Counted from the first letter of the stretch, positions 25,945 to 34,292 are shown. The stretch is 64,000 nt of DNA from Extibacter muris (GCF_004345005.1 NZ_SMMX01000015.1:1-64000), one strand, 5' to 3'. Program-made: numbers and translations. Notes: generated by a model not told the origin, from the letters alone.

Positions 25945-26694
25945 ATGGTTTTTTATTTCAGCGGTACCGGCAACAGCCAGCATGCGGCAAAACACATTGC
26001 CGGAATCATCGATGACGAAATCATTTCTGTCAACCAATGTCTAAAGGAAAAGAAGAAAAGAACTTTCTGCTCGGAACGCCCGCTCGTATTTGTCGCGCCT
26101 GTCTATGCCTATCGTGTGCCGAGGGTTGTACAACGCTGGATTCGCGAGACAAAGTTTGAAGGCTGCCGGAAAGCCTATTTTGTACTGACCTGTGGAGGAA
26201 GCGGCGGTAATGCCGCGGCGTACGCAGAAAAACTCTGCCTGGAAAAGGGGCTGGAGTACCAGGGGCTCGTTTCCGTTCTCATGCCGGAAAATTACATCGC
26301 CTTATCTGCCGCGCCAAGCGCATCTGAATGTGCCGCCATCATCGAGAGGGCAAAGCCTGTCTATTCCAAGCTCGCCGGTTACATTCAGAACAATGAGCCA
26401 TTCCCTGTTTCGCCGGTTTCCTTTGGCGACAGGCTGCTAAGCGGCCCGCTCCATATACTGTATTACAGGCTGGCCATCCACGATAAAGGTTTTACGGTTT
26501 CGGACACATGCATCTCATGCGGAAAATGCGCCCAGAGATGCCCGTTGGACAATATTGGCATACAGGGCTGCAGACCTGTATGGAACGGCCATTGCACACA
26601 CTGTATGGCCTGCATCTGCGGATGTCCCGTCAATGCAATCGAGTACAAATCCATCTCCAAGGGAAAGAGACGCTACTATATCATGGAAGAATAA
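25945..26694 (+). CDS. EFR1-type flavodoxin-ferredoxin protein
   Basis: 249 residues. A flavodoxin-like N-terminal domain begins FYFSGTGNSQHAAK (FMN phosphate loop), with VAPVYAYRVPRVVQ and LTCGGSGG. Two [4Fe-4S] motifs are at the C-terminus (CISCGKCAQRCP and CTHCMACICGCP). This is the clostridial EFR1 family, a predicted electron-transfer protein. ATG 25945 has GAGGAGG. It follows the TetR gene by 42 bp. Its stop codon abuts repeat copy 3. Confidence 0.88.
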   Translation: MVFYFSGTGNSQHAAKHIAGIIDDEIISVNQCLKEKKKRTFCSERPLVFVAPVYAYRVPRVVQRWIRETKFEGCRKAYFVLTCGGSGGNAAAYAEKLCLEKGLEYQGLVSVLMPENYIALSAAPSASECAAIIERAKPVYSKLAGYIQNNEPFPVSPVSFGDRLLSGPLHILYYRLAIHDKGFTVSDTCISCGKCAQRCPLDNIGIQGCRPVWNGHCTHCMACICGCPVNAIEYKSISKGKRRYYIMEE

Positions 26695-26701
26695 ATGGGG
26701 G

Positions 26702-26913
26702 TTTAGTAAACTAAGACGCCGCTGGGGAGGTATGGGGCAGATGCTCCGATGCGTCCGGGAACTGCGACTATCACACAGATTCCTAAGCCTGTGGGATGTT
26801 CGCCGATAGCGGCTCTCATCCCACAAGCCAAGGAATCTGGTGAGGATTCTCCGTCCCTTCCGCTTACACCTTCGCATCTGTCCCATACCTCCCCAGCGGC
26901 TATCTACTTTACT
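26702..26913 (-). repeat. Structured 210-bp repeat, copy 3 (type 2 stems)
   Basis: On the minus strand this is nearly identical to copy 2. Its outer helix is longer and perfect: GCCGCTGGGGAGGTATGGG pairs with CCCATACCTCCCCAGCGGC. The inner helix keeps CTTGTGGGATG with CATCCCACAGG. One 8-mer is inverted relative to copy 2 (GCATCTGC in place of GCAGATGC on the element strand), leaving the flanks unchanged. It begins 7 bp after the EFR1 stop codon. Confidence 0.8.
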
Positions 26914-27035
26914 GGCACGGGCGGGGGGGCTGTGTAACACTATTTGTTAGTGGAAGTGCTTTCGTTATGTCAATCTATCAATATAGCGCTAAGTAATTTG
27001 AAATCCTTGGTTAGAAGTAACCATCATGAAGAAGA

Positions 27036-27185
27036 GCCGGAGAATCCTTTCCGTAGCCCTTATCCTGCGGGATGTAAGCCGCTGTCGGCGCACATTCCGC
27101 AGGGTTAGGGATACGTGAAATAGTCAGAGCCTCGTACGCATCGGAGCAGATGCCACCCGGCTCCCGGTCCGCAGCCACTTCACTC
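27036..27185 (+). repeat. Structured repeat, copy 4 (type 1 stems, 5' truncated)
   Basis: Matches copy 1 in the inner helix (CCTGCGGGATG with CATTCCGCAGG) and in the 3' part (CGCATCGGAGCAGATGCC, CACCCGGCTCCC). The first about 65 bp are missing, including the 5' arm of the outer helix, so this copy cannot form the full structure. It ends 7 bp before the stop codon of the SleB-like gene. Confidence 0.75.
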
Positions 27186-27192
27186 CCCCCAA

Positions 27193-27894
27193 TTAATGGA
27201 AGTAATGTGCACCTATCTGCATTCCTGATCCTCCCTGGTCAAAATACAGGCAGTCACCTATCGGGTTAGATCCCGCAAGGGCATCTGCCGCTGCCTGTCT
27301 GGCGATATCTGTATAGCCGCCTGAAGCCAGAACCTGGTCGAGCCAGCCCGTCACTGCCGGGCCGAACTGTCCTGACTGATAGATGACGTCCCGGATGGAA
27401 TTCGGGAACACTCCGCTTCTTACCCTGTTCATCACGACCGCGCCTACTGCAACCTGTCCTTCATACGGCTGGTTTCCAGCTTCACAATATATGATTGCGG
27501 CCAGAAGATCTTGATCTGACTGGCTTGCAGAAACTGCCTGAGCCTGTGCTGCCTGAGCCGCCTGTTCCTGGGCCGCCTTCTCCTGGGCTGCTTTTTCCTG
27601 GGCCGCTTTCTCTTCCGCGATCCTTTTCTCTTCTGCTATTCTCTTTTCTTCGGCAATCCTTTTTTCTTCTGCAATACGTTTTTCTTCTGCTATTCTCTGC
27701 TGTTCTTCTATTATCTTCTGGGTCATCTCTTTCATGTCCATAAACCAGGATGCATATTTATCTATATTTACATCCGCAGCTACTGGTACAGCTTCTGATT
27801 CGTTCGCCATTGCCTCGCTGGAATACCCTGCGGTAAACAGTGACGTAACTGTGAACAGTGTTACCAGAAGCCCCACATTTCTTTTAGAATTCAT
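27193..27894 (-). CDS. SleB/CwlJ-type cell wall hydrolase with hexapeptide repeat
   Basis: About 233 residues. A signal peptide (VGLLVTLFTVTSLFTAGYSSEAMA) leads to a charged, probably coiled-coil region with repeats of EEKRIA and then EKAAQ. The C-terminal Hydrolase_2 domain begins SDQDLLAAIIYCEAGNQPYEGQVAVGAVVMNRV, whose Glu is the expected catalytic residue of this lytic transglycosylase-like family, and ends HYFH. ATG 27894 has AGGAGGG. In spore formers such proteins degrade cortex; secreted relatives also act in vegetative wall turnover. The 18-bp coding repeats at about 27608-27697 may vary in number between strains. Confidence 0.85.
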   Translation of the reverse strand: MNSKRNVGLLVTLFTVTSLFTAGYSSEAMANESEAVPVAADVNIDKYASWFMDMKEMTQKIIEEQQRIAEEKRIAEEKRIAEEKRIAEEKRIAEEKAAQEKAAQEKAAQEQAAQAAQAQAVSASQSDQDLLAAIIYCEAGNQPYEGQVAVGAVVMNRVRSGVFPNSIRDVIYQSGQFGPAVTGWLDQVLASGGYTDIARQAAADALAGSNPIGDCLYFDQGGSGMQIGAHYFH

Positions 27895-28108
27895 AAATTT
27901 ATACCCTCCTGAAAATAACAATATTTTAAAATTGTTTTAATTAATTATATTCAGATATTTTCTATTTATTACAATTGTTACATATTTGTTACGATTTTAT
28001 TCAAAAGAATGAATTATATTTAAAAAAGTTATTGAAAAAATTTTTAAAAGAAACTATCCTTTAGTTGTTGAAGTCGACGTCAATAGATAAATGAATGGAG
28101 AAAATAAG

Positions 28109-28543
28109 ATGAAAATCGAAGAATTTAAAAATATCACGATAGCTTATATGCGCAATATCGGCGAATATGGCGTTAAGAATGAATTGTTGATGGAGGATTT
28201 CAAAGACTATCTAAAAAACAATCATCTGTTTGATGCAGATACGGTTCTGCTGGGAATCGCCTTAGATGACCCGGCAGCAACGCCCCCGGAGGAATTAAGA
28301 TACGATGTGGGGCTTATCATTAAGGATGATAAGGACATAAGCCTGAACAAGAGAAGCATTGACGATGGGACATACGCAATATATGAAACCGCTCATACGA
28401 AGCAAGCTGTCATAGCTTTCTGGCGGGATATTGCAAAACTGACAGAAGGCCTGGCTGTAGATTATGACAAGCCTGTTATTGAACGCTACGCGGCAGATAA
28501 GATAGCTGACCACCTGTGCGAATTTTGTATTCCTTTAAAATAA
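28109..28543 (+). CDS. GyrI-like small-molecule-binding domain protein
   Basis: About 144 residues, a single GyrI-like domain (KNITIAYMRNIGEYG at the start, a central YDVGLIIKDD strand, DGTYAIYETAHTKQAVIAFWRDI, and a C-terminal YAADKIADHLCEFCIPL). This is the domain of BmrR/SbmC proteins that bind hydrophobic cations; here it has no DNA-binding part. ATG 28109 is chosen for GGAG 8 bp upstream. A terminator follows at 28552. No functional link with the neighbours is visible. Confidence 0.75.
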   Translation: MKIEEFKNITIAYMRNIGEYGVKNELLMEDFKDYLKNNHLFDADTVLLGIALDDPAATPPEELRYDVGLIIKDDKDISLNKRSIDDGTYAIYETAHTKQAVIAFWRDIAKLTEGLAVDYDKPVIERYAADKIADHLCEFCIPLK

Positions 28544-28551
28544 CCACTTCT

Positions 28552-28584
28552 AAGGGCTTGCCCTCTTCGTTCGGAGCAAGCCCT
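28552..28584 (+). terminator. Terminator after the GyrI-like gene
   Basis: AAGGGCTTGC (28552-28561) pairs with GCAAGCCCTT (28575-28584), followed by GTTTC. It lies between the convergent GyrI-like and Fe-S genes and could serve both strands. Confidence 0.7.
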
Positions 28585-28607
28585 TGTTTCAAAGCTCATG
28601 TTTCACG

Positions 28608-29315
28608 CTATTCTAATATGGTTCCATCTGTAGATATCGTTACTACCTGCCATGGTATAAACTTGCCGCTCTCCTTCAATGCAGATACGGCAGCATGTTC
28701 GATGCCTCCGCAGCATGGCACTTCCATTCTTACTACGGTCAGGCTCTTGATATCGTTGTGCCTGATAATCTCAGCCAGCTTCTCACTGTAATCTACACTG
28801 TCCAGCTTCGGACAGCCGATCAGCGTCACCTTGCCCCGGATAAAATCCTGATGGAAGCTGCCGTAGGCATATGCCGTACAATCCGCTGCTATAAGGAGAT
28901 GGGCACCCTCAAAATATGGCGCGTTCACAGGCGCCAGCTTAATCTGTACCGGCCACTGCCGAAGCTGAGATGACGACGGGGTCCGGCGCATCGTCTCAGG
29001 CACCGCTTCTCTGGCTATCTGCCTCGACTGGCTGCCCGGACAACCGCATGGCAGTGTTTCTTCCTGCTTCTTCTCCTTCTTCCTCATATTCTGCCGGACT
29101 GCCTCTTTATCATATGCCGCGGCCTCGCGTTCTACAAATGTGATGGCTCCTGCCGGGCAGGCCGGCAGGCAGTCTCCCAGGCCATCGCAGTAATAATCCC
29201 GCAGCAGCTTGGCCTTGCCGTCAACCATACCGATTGCCCCTTCGTGGCAGGCCTCGGCGCACAGCCCGCAGCCATTACATTTCTCTTCATCTATCTGTAT
29301 TATTCTACGTACCAT
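28608..29315 (-). CDS. Ferredoxin-domain protein with Cys-rich C-terminal domain
   Basis: About 235 residues. The N-terminal 4Fe-4S domain has CNGCGLCAEACHEGAI and, in the second cluster, CDGLGDCLPACP, where spacing differs from the standard CxxCxxC. A linker with CGCPG follows. The C-terminal region contains LIAADCTAYAYGSFHQDF, GCPKLD and VPCCGG, as in a family of anaerobe iron-sulfur proteins of unknown role. Start 29315 is chosen for GGAGG at 8 bp. It is monocistronic and convergent with the GyrI-like gene. Confidence 0.75.
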   Translation of the reverse strand: MVRRIIQIDEEKCNGCGLCAEACHEGAIGMVDGKAKLLRDYYCDGLGDCLPACPAGAITFVEREAAAYDKEAVRQNMRKKEKKQEETLPCGCPGSQSRQIAREAVPETMRRTPSSSQLRQWPVQIKLAPVNAPYFEGAHLLIAADCTAYAYGSFHQDFIRGKVTLIGCPKLDSVDYSEKLAEIIRHNDIKSLTVVRMEVPCCGGIEHAAVSALKESGKFIPWQVVTISTDGTILE

Positions 29316-29430
29316 ATTCATTTCCTCCTTACGGTAACTTTCTTGGTACATTATAATACATCCATACAGCCTTGTATGTTGTAGTTACAACACAAATCAA
29401 AAAATATAAACATTTACTGCCATTTCAGAA

Positions 29431-29937
29431 CTATGCTATGCAAGCACCCCGTCCCGGACGGTTATGATCCGGCTGCTGCCCGCCCGACAGCTGGCGCGGC
29501 GTATGCTTTCTCCTGTCGGACAGCCCCACAACCTCCAGGATATGGTCAAGCTGCTCTCTGTAATCACGTATCTTCTTTCCGTCGAGCAGAAGCGGAAGCA
29601 TAATATTTTCCTCTACATTCAGGTTCGGGATGAGATTATAGAACTGAAACACGAATCCTATCTTCTGCCTTCTTATCCTGCTCATCTTTGCGTCATCGAA
29701 GCTGCATATATCTGTGCCGTCTATATATACAGAACCGTTCGTCGGCGTATCAAGCCCTCCAAGGATATAGAGAAGCGTGCTCTTTCCGGAACCTGACTGT
29801 CCCATGACGGATACGAATTCTCCTTGCATGACCTTCAGGGATATCCCCTTCAGTACATTGGAAACCGCACCACCGCCCACAAAATCTTTTGTTATATTTC
29901 TGCCTTCGACAGCGGCAATACCGCTATGTTCCTTCAT
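29431..29937 (-). pseudogene. ABC exporter ATPase, internally deleted
   Basis: The first about 155 residues are a good MacB/BceA-type ATPase: Walker A GQSGSGKST, Q-loop region VFQFYNLIPNLNVEEN, and signature LSGGQQ. The frame then runs into nine unrelated residues and stops. Read one frame over, the DNA just after LSGGQQ encodes RIITVRDGVLA and a stop at 29436, which is the usual C-terminal end of this family. So a segment carrying Walker B, D-loop and H-loop has been lost (about 55 codons, not a multiple of three). It lies 20 bp downstream of the FtsX-type permease gene. Probably non-functional. Confidence 0.8.
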
Positions 29938-29957
29938 ATGCCTGTCCTCCAGTCTGT

Positions 29958-31973
29958 CTATTCAAATTTAATTTCTTCCAGCAGCTTCATCTGACGGCTC
30001 TTTAATATAGGGACAACCGAGCCTGCAGCCGTAACCACGATTCCCATGGCTCCTGCTGCCAGGAATATGGCAGCATCCAGATCTGGCTTGATGGAAATCT
30101 TGGGCCCTGCTACGATAAAAATCGTCTGTATCTCCATATACGATACCGCTATGGCTGCTGCCGCGCCAATCAGTCCGGCAGACACCCCTTCGATCAGCAT
30201 CATTTTTACATTCTGCCTGCTGCTGAGGCCTGCTGACTTATACATGGCTATCGCGCGCCTCCTCTGCATATAATTGATCAGCAGATTATTGACGATCCCT
30301 ACCGCGGCCATCAGAAGAATGAAGCTTCCTTCCCCATGCACGCGGTCGTCCAGCACCTGTACAGGAAGGACCTCTTCTATGCCTTCAAATCCCTTTACCT
30401 GCCTTATAAAATCGTCGTCCATAGAACCGTCCGCAAATCCTTCAAGCTCTGCCCCCTGAAAGATATCGCTGATATATGATGTCACAAAGTTCCCGACTGC
30501 ACTGATAGAGATTACGGCAGAGATGCTGATAAAGAGCAATGTGATATTCTGCGTAACGTTCCTGTTGTCCCTCATGTTGCGCGCGGCCAGCATCCCTTCA
30601 TTACCGAATACGGTCCCGTAAATCCGCTCCAGTCCCCTCGCCACAAAATTCGTGAAAGACGGAATAAAAAGTATGGCTGCAGCTATCAGACCAAGAAGCG
30701 AGATTCCTCCGGCAGGATACAGCAGCTTTTCCGGAGCTATACGGGGCAGCACGATGGAGACGGCGCCAAGTATGACCGCCGTGCCGATGGTATATCGCGC
30801 CGGCCTCTTCTTCTCTTCTACCGTCCCGAGGACCACCTCCTTCACCGGCAGTCGGCCCGCACGGCGGACTGGAATCCAGGAGCTCAGGAGCGAGACTATG
30901 ACAGCCGCGGCAATGGATATGGCGATGCCGGGCAGCGGAATCACAGCCGGAATCTCTATCCCCTGTGCCAGCCCCTTCCCCATTCCATGCAATATCACCT
31001 TCAGTACGGCTATTCCCACAGGGATGCCCAGCAGACCTCCTGCCAGTCCATAGACGAGGCTCTCGGCCAGAAGGATAGACGTCACCGTCCTTTCCTCTGC
31101 TCCGATGCTGCGGAAGGTGCCGATAACCGGAAGCCGGTCCAGCGTTATCACTTTATAGCTGCTGTAGATGATAAATACGCTCATCGTCAGGGCGAAAAAG
31201 CTGATCAGGAAAAAGGGCATGGATTTTTGCCTTGCATCTGCAGCGATCTGCGCTTCATCTACGGTCTCAGAAACGTGATAGCGGTCTTGCGGCAGCTTCT
31301 CTTCCAGACAGGACTTCAGTTCACCGGCCGTCACGCCATCTGCCGGTTCAAGCAGTATCTCGCTGTACTTCTGGGGCTGCTGCACCGTACCTGCCAGCAA
31401 GTCAAGCGGAACAAGAGCGGTTGCCCCTCTTGTCTGCCTGAGAAACAGCGTATCGTATGCAGCTATTCCAAACACTTCAAAAGAGACAGGAAAGTTGTTG
31501 ATGAGAAGCGTAACCGTATCACCTTTGCTTACCCCGAACTTAGAAGTGAACCGGTCCGGAAGGATTATCTGATTTCCGGAAAAGCCAGTTATGCCGCTCC
31601 CGTCTGACATGCGCGGTCTGTTGATCAGATTCAGCTGTTCAAGATTGGCCGAAACCAGATCCACGGTCTCATAATATCCACCCTGGCTGTACATCGCGGC
31701 CTGCTTCCGTATTCCAGCCTTTGCCTTAATCTCAGGGATATCCGGAACCGTATCGTCATCCAGTTCTGCTGCACTTTGAAGAGCTGTTACAGAGACAGCC
31801 GCACTTCCATACATCCCCCGCGCCATCTTCTGCTGCGCACTTTCATAGGATGCCCCGATAGAAAAGGATACGAACAGCAGCGAGGACGACAGGAGAACAG
31901 ACAGCAGCATCACAACCGTACGTACCTTTCGTTCTTTCATATTTGTAAGTATATATTTTATTATGATCTTCAA
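29958..31973 (-). CDS. FtsX/MacB-type ABC transporter permease, probably shortened
   Basis: 671 residues. Two FtsX modules are present: a first TM near residues 17-40, a large extracytoplasmic domain up to about 250, a three-helix bundle (about 255-375), and a second set near 410-671. The extracytoplasmic part between the two halves of the second module is short, with an abrupt junction (DDRVHGEG then SFILLMAAVGIV), suggesting an in-frame deletion. Together with the broken ATPase downstream, this points to a decaying BceAB-like peptide or antibiotic exporter. The operon continues from the two-component genes upstream. Confidence 0.75.
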   Translation of the reverse strand: MKIIIKYILTNMKERKVRTVVMLLSVLLSSSLLFVSFSIGASYESAQQKMARGMYGSAAVSVTALQSAAELDDDTVPDIPEIKAKAGIRKQAAMYSQGGYYETVDLVSANLEQLNLINRPRMSDGSGITGFSGNQIILPDRFTSKFGVSKGDTVTLLINNFPVSFEVFGIAAYDTLFLRQTRGATALVPLDLLAGTVQQPQKYSEILLEPADGVTAGELKSCLEEKLPQDRYHVSETVDEAQIAADARQKSMPFFLISFFALTMSVFIIYSSYKVITLDRLPVIGTFRSIGAEERTVTSILLAESLVYGLAGGLLGIPVGIAVLKVILHGMGKGLAQGIEIPAVIPLPGIAISIAAAVIVSLLSSWIPVRRAGRLPVKEVVLGTVEEKKRPARYTIGTAVILGAVSIVLPRIAPEKLLYPAGGISLLGLIAAAILFIPSFTNFVARGLERIYGTVFGNEGMLAARNMRDNRNVTQNITLLFISISAVISISAVGNFVTSYISDIFQGAELEGFADGSMDDDFIRQVKGFEGIEEVLPVQVLDDRVHGEGSFILLMAAVGIVNNLLINYMQRRRAIAMYKSAGLSSRQNVKMMLIEGVSAGLIGAAAAIAVSYMEIQTIFIVAGPKISIKPDLDAAIFLAAGAMGIVVTAAGSVVPILKSRQMKLLEEIKFE

Positions 31974-32067
31974 GACGCACCTTCTTTCTTTTCAAGCCAT
32001 AGAAAAAGCTGACAGCTATCATGATAAGATGATAACCTGCCAGCCTTAATCTAACTTGTACCCTGCC

Positions 32068-33477
32068 TTAATTAACCTTAAATATAATGATTATATCTGT
32101 ACCCGCTCCACGTGCGCTTCGTACTGAGATGGCCCCTCCGTGGCTTTCTATGATGCTTTTTGCAATTGCCAGGCCAAGGCCGGTCCCTTCCGGTTTTTCA
32201 TCCGTATCCGTACCGCGGTAATACCTCTGAAACAGCCTGCCAGAGTCCTCCTCGGACATGCCCGCCCCATCATCTGACACGATAACTTGAATCTGATTCC
32301 CGTCAGCCTCCGTGCTGATCGTAATCCCGGCATCCGGGCCTCCATGGATGCAGGCATTGATAATGAGATTGCTGAACGCCCGCCTGAACAGCATCCTGTC
32401 AAAAGAAAAATAAAGTCCTTCTTCTGCGGCCTGTATCTGGATGCTGCGGTTTTCATATTCTGGAGTGTTCTTTATATCGATGGCCGTCTCCTTCAGAAAA
32501 CGGGCGAGATCCGTCTTCTGCCTGTCCAGCGGAACCGTACCGCTCTCCAGCCGGTATGCCAGCTTCAGGTCATCCAGAAGCCGCTCCATGTAAGAGACAT
32601 TTTTCAATATGATAGCCGAATACCTCCTGTGCCGTCCGGCCATATCCGTACCGCTGTCCTCATACATGATTTCCGCGTAGCCTTTTACCGGGGACAGGGG
32701 CGTCTTCAGATCATGGGTGATATTAGCTATCCATTCCTTCCGCATGCGTTCCGTCTGCTCCCTGAGCCGGTCGCTGCTCTTGATCTCTGCATCCAGCCGG
32801 TTCAGGCTGTCATATATATCGCCGAACATCCCATCATCCTCTACGGATAGATAGGAGCGCCGGGCAATATTCTTGACGGCGTCCGTCACGCGTCCCATCA
32901 TCCGCGTCATCCAATAGCCATATGCCATACCGGATATGATGATTACCCCGAGCAATATGCTGCCAAGCACCAATACAATCGTCCTGCCTTTCATGAAGTG
33001 CTCTCCGCTCAGCTGCATGGTAACCTTTGTGACCGTCGTGGGAAAATGTATGATGTACGTATAATGGCTGTCTGCAAGTTCTCCTACAAGCGATGCCTCT
33101 TTTCGATCCGCCAGATGCCCGTCCCTGTATATAGCTATCAGATCGGAGGCGCTATAACCTGTGGCGGCCTGTTCCGGCTTGCTGTAGCTGAACCATTCTC
33201 TTCCACCCTGATCCAATATCTGGATGCCAAGCCGCTCTCTCTGCAGCAGCTCTATACCTGTCTGCTTTATCTGAGGCTTATCTTCGATAAAGATGATCTG
33301 CTTCTCAAAATCTTCTGTAAAGCGCTCCGGCCAGTCGCTCCTGACAATAGTTCCATCCGCCTTTCTGACCGTGATGAGCATAAAAAAGAGTACCGCTGCT
33401 ATAATCAGTATCCCCGTCAGGGAGACCAGGAATATGCTATAGAGGTGGAGGCTGGTCCGGTATCCCGATTTTTTCAT
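32068..33477 (-). CDS. Sensor histidine kinase (ABC-exporter-linked)
   Basis: 469 residues. TM1 near 15-37, an extracytoplasmic region of about 125 residues, TM2 near 166-190, then HisKA with ITHDLKTPLSPVKGYAE (phospho-His) and an HATPase with N box, DDGAGMSEED and EGTGLGLAIA. Its start is one base from the stop of the response regulator gene. The large sensor loop differs from the loopless BceS kinases, although the neighbours resemble a bacitracin-type module. Still intact, while its probable exporter target is broken. Confidence 0.9.
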   Translation of the reverse strand: MKKSGYRTSLHLYSIFLVSLTGILIIAAVLFFMLITVRKADGTIVRSDWPERFTEDFEKQIIFIEDKPQIKQTGIELLQRERLGIQILDQGGREWFSYSKPEQAATGYSASDLIAIYRDGHLADRKEASLVGELADSHYTYIIHFPTTVTKVTMQLSGEHFMKGRTIVLVLGSILLGVIIISGMAYGYWMTRMMGRVTDAVKNIARRSYLSVEDDGMFGDIYDSLNRLDAEIKSSDRLREQTERMRKEWIANITHDLKTPLSPVKGYAEIMYEDSGTDMAGRHRRYSAIILKNVSYMERLLDDLKLAYRLESGTVPLDRQKTDLARFLKETAIDIKNTPEYENRSIQIQAAEEGLYFSFDRMLFRRAFSNLIINACIHGGPDAGITISTEADGNQIQVIVSDDGAGMSEEDSGRLFQRYYRGTDTDEKPEGTGLGLAIAKSIIESHGGAISVRSARGAGTDIIIIFKVN

Positions 33478-34182
33478 CTAATCAGTCCTTTTCTTTAACT
33501 TATATCCCAGGCCCTTCACTGTGACAAGCTGCTTCGGGTCGGATGGATTATCTTCTATCTTCTCACGTATATGCCGTATGTGGACCATAATCGTGTTGTC
33601 ACAGATGCTGCTGTACTCCCCCCACACCTGCTCATACAATTGTTCCTTGCTGATGATTCTTCCGGCATGTTCAGCCAGATGTGACAACAGGAGGAATTCC
33701 CGTCCGGTAAGTTCCAGCTCTTTTCCATCTTTGAACACCCGGCATCCCTCTCGGTCAATGGTCAGCCCCCCTACAGCCAGCGGCTTCTGTGACAGTCCGT
33801 CGCCATTGCCCTGATACTTCTGCCGGCGCAGCTGTGCCTTTACACGGAACGCAACTTCCCGGGGGCTGAATGGTTTCGTGATATAGTCATCACCTCCACC
33901 TGACAGGCCCAGAATCTTGTCGATATCATCATCCCTGGAAGACAGGAACAAAATGGAACAATAGGAATAGCCACGTATCTGGCGGCATACTTCCAGCCCG
34001 TCGATATCGGGGAGCATGATATCCAGTATGATGACATCCGGTGCAAACACTTTACAGATACGTAACGCGTCCCCACCAGTATAAGCTCTCCTAATCTCAT
34101 AGGATGCATCCATACATAATGTCTCTTCCAGCAGATCTACGATATCCTTTTCATCATCGACAAGCAGAATCTTATCCGCCAT
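33478..34182 (-). CDS. OmpR-family response regulator (ABC-exporter-linked)
   Basis: 234 residues. Receiver with Asp9-Asp10, phospho-acceptor Asp54 in VIILDIMLP, and Lys in TKPFSPRE; winged helix with TGREFLLLSHL and NTIMVHIRHIREKI. First gene of a minus-strand operon RR-kinase-permease-ATPase. A hairpin at 34269-34292 lies in its upstream region. I see no other gene in the about 290 bp up to 34475. Confidence 0.92.
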   Translation of the reverse strand: MADKILLVDDEKDIVDLLEETLCMDASYEIRRAYTGGDALRICKVFAPDVIILDIMLPDIDGLEVCRQIRGYSYCSILFLSSRDDDIDKILGLSGGGDDYITKPFSPREVAFRVKAQLRRQKYQGNGDGLSQKPLAVGGLTIDREGCRVFKDGKELELTGREFLLLSHLAEHAGRIISKEQLYEQVWGEYSSICDNTIMVHIRHIREKIEDNPSDPKQLVTVKGLGYKLKKRTD

Positions 34183-34268
34183 AGCAAATCCCCTTTCCTC
34201 ATTATCTGTTATTGTGCCCTTTGCCCACCGGCCTGATTCTTGTATTATACCATACCACGCAGATAAAA

Positions 34269-34292
34269 GTCCCGGAGTTTTAGCTCCGGGAC
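34269..34292 (-). terminator. Hairpin upstream of the response regulator
   Basis: GTCCCGGAG and CTCCGGGAC form a perfect 9-bp stem; on the minus strand it is followed by TTTTATCT. No minus-strand gene lies just upstream, so it could be a leader attenuator of the two-component operon or a leftover terminator. Confidence 0.45.

Larger units (their letters stand above)
26702..27185. repeat. IR-R: right arm of the long inverted repeat
   Basis: The reverse complement of this stretch matches IR-L at 1792-2536: copy 3 corresponds to copy 2, the spacer with CAATATAGCGCTAAGT to its counterpart at about 2250-2264, and copy 4 to copy 1. A junction at GAGCCGG/AGAATCC (about 27036-27042) shows that about 230 bp present in IR-L is missing here. 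The two arms bracket about 24 kb (2537-26701). I see no gene in 26695-27192. Confidence 0.75.

Noticed and set aside
2537-26701. Composite transposon or genomic island between IR-L and IR-R
   Set aside because: No transposase, integrase or target duplication was seen, and the segment holds housekeeping genes (hisHF, ung, lpdA); inversion is more plausible than mobility.
26515-26940. 141-codon minus-strand frame across the EFR1 end and repeat copy 3
   Set aside because: It is antisense to EFR1 and then follows the repeat; no start signal and no family pattern.
27600-27700. Possible CRISPR-like tandem repeats
   Set aside because: Repeats are contiguous 18-bp units in frame, without spacers, and encode a coiled-coil stalk.
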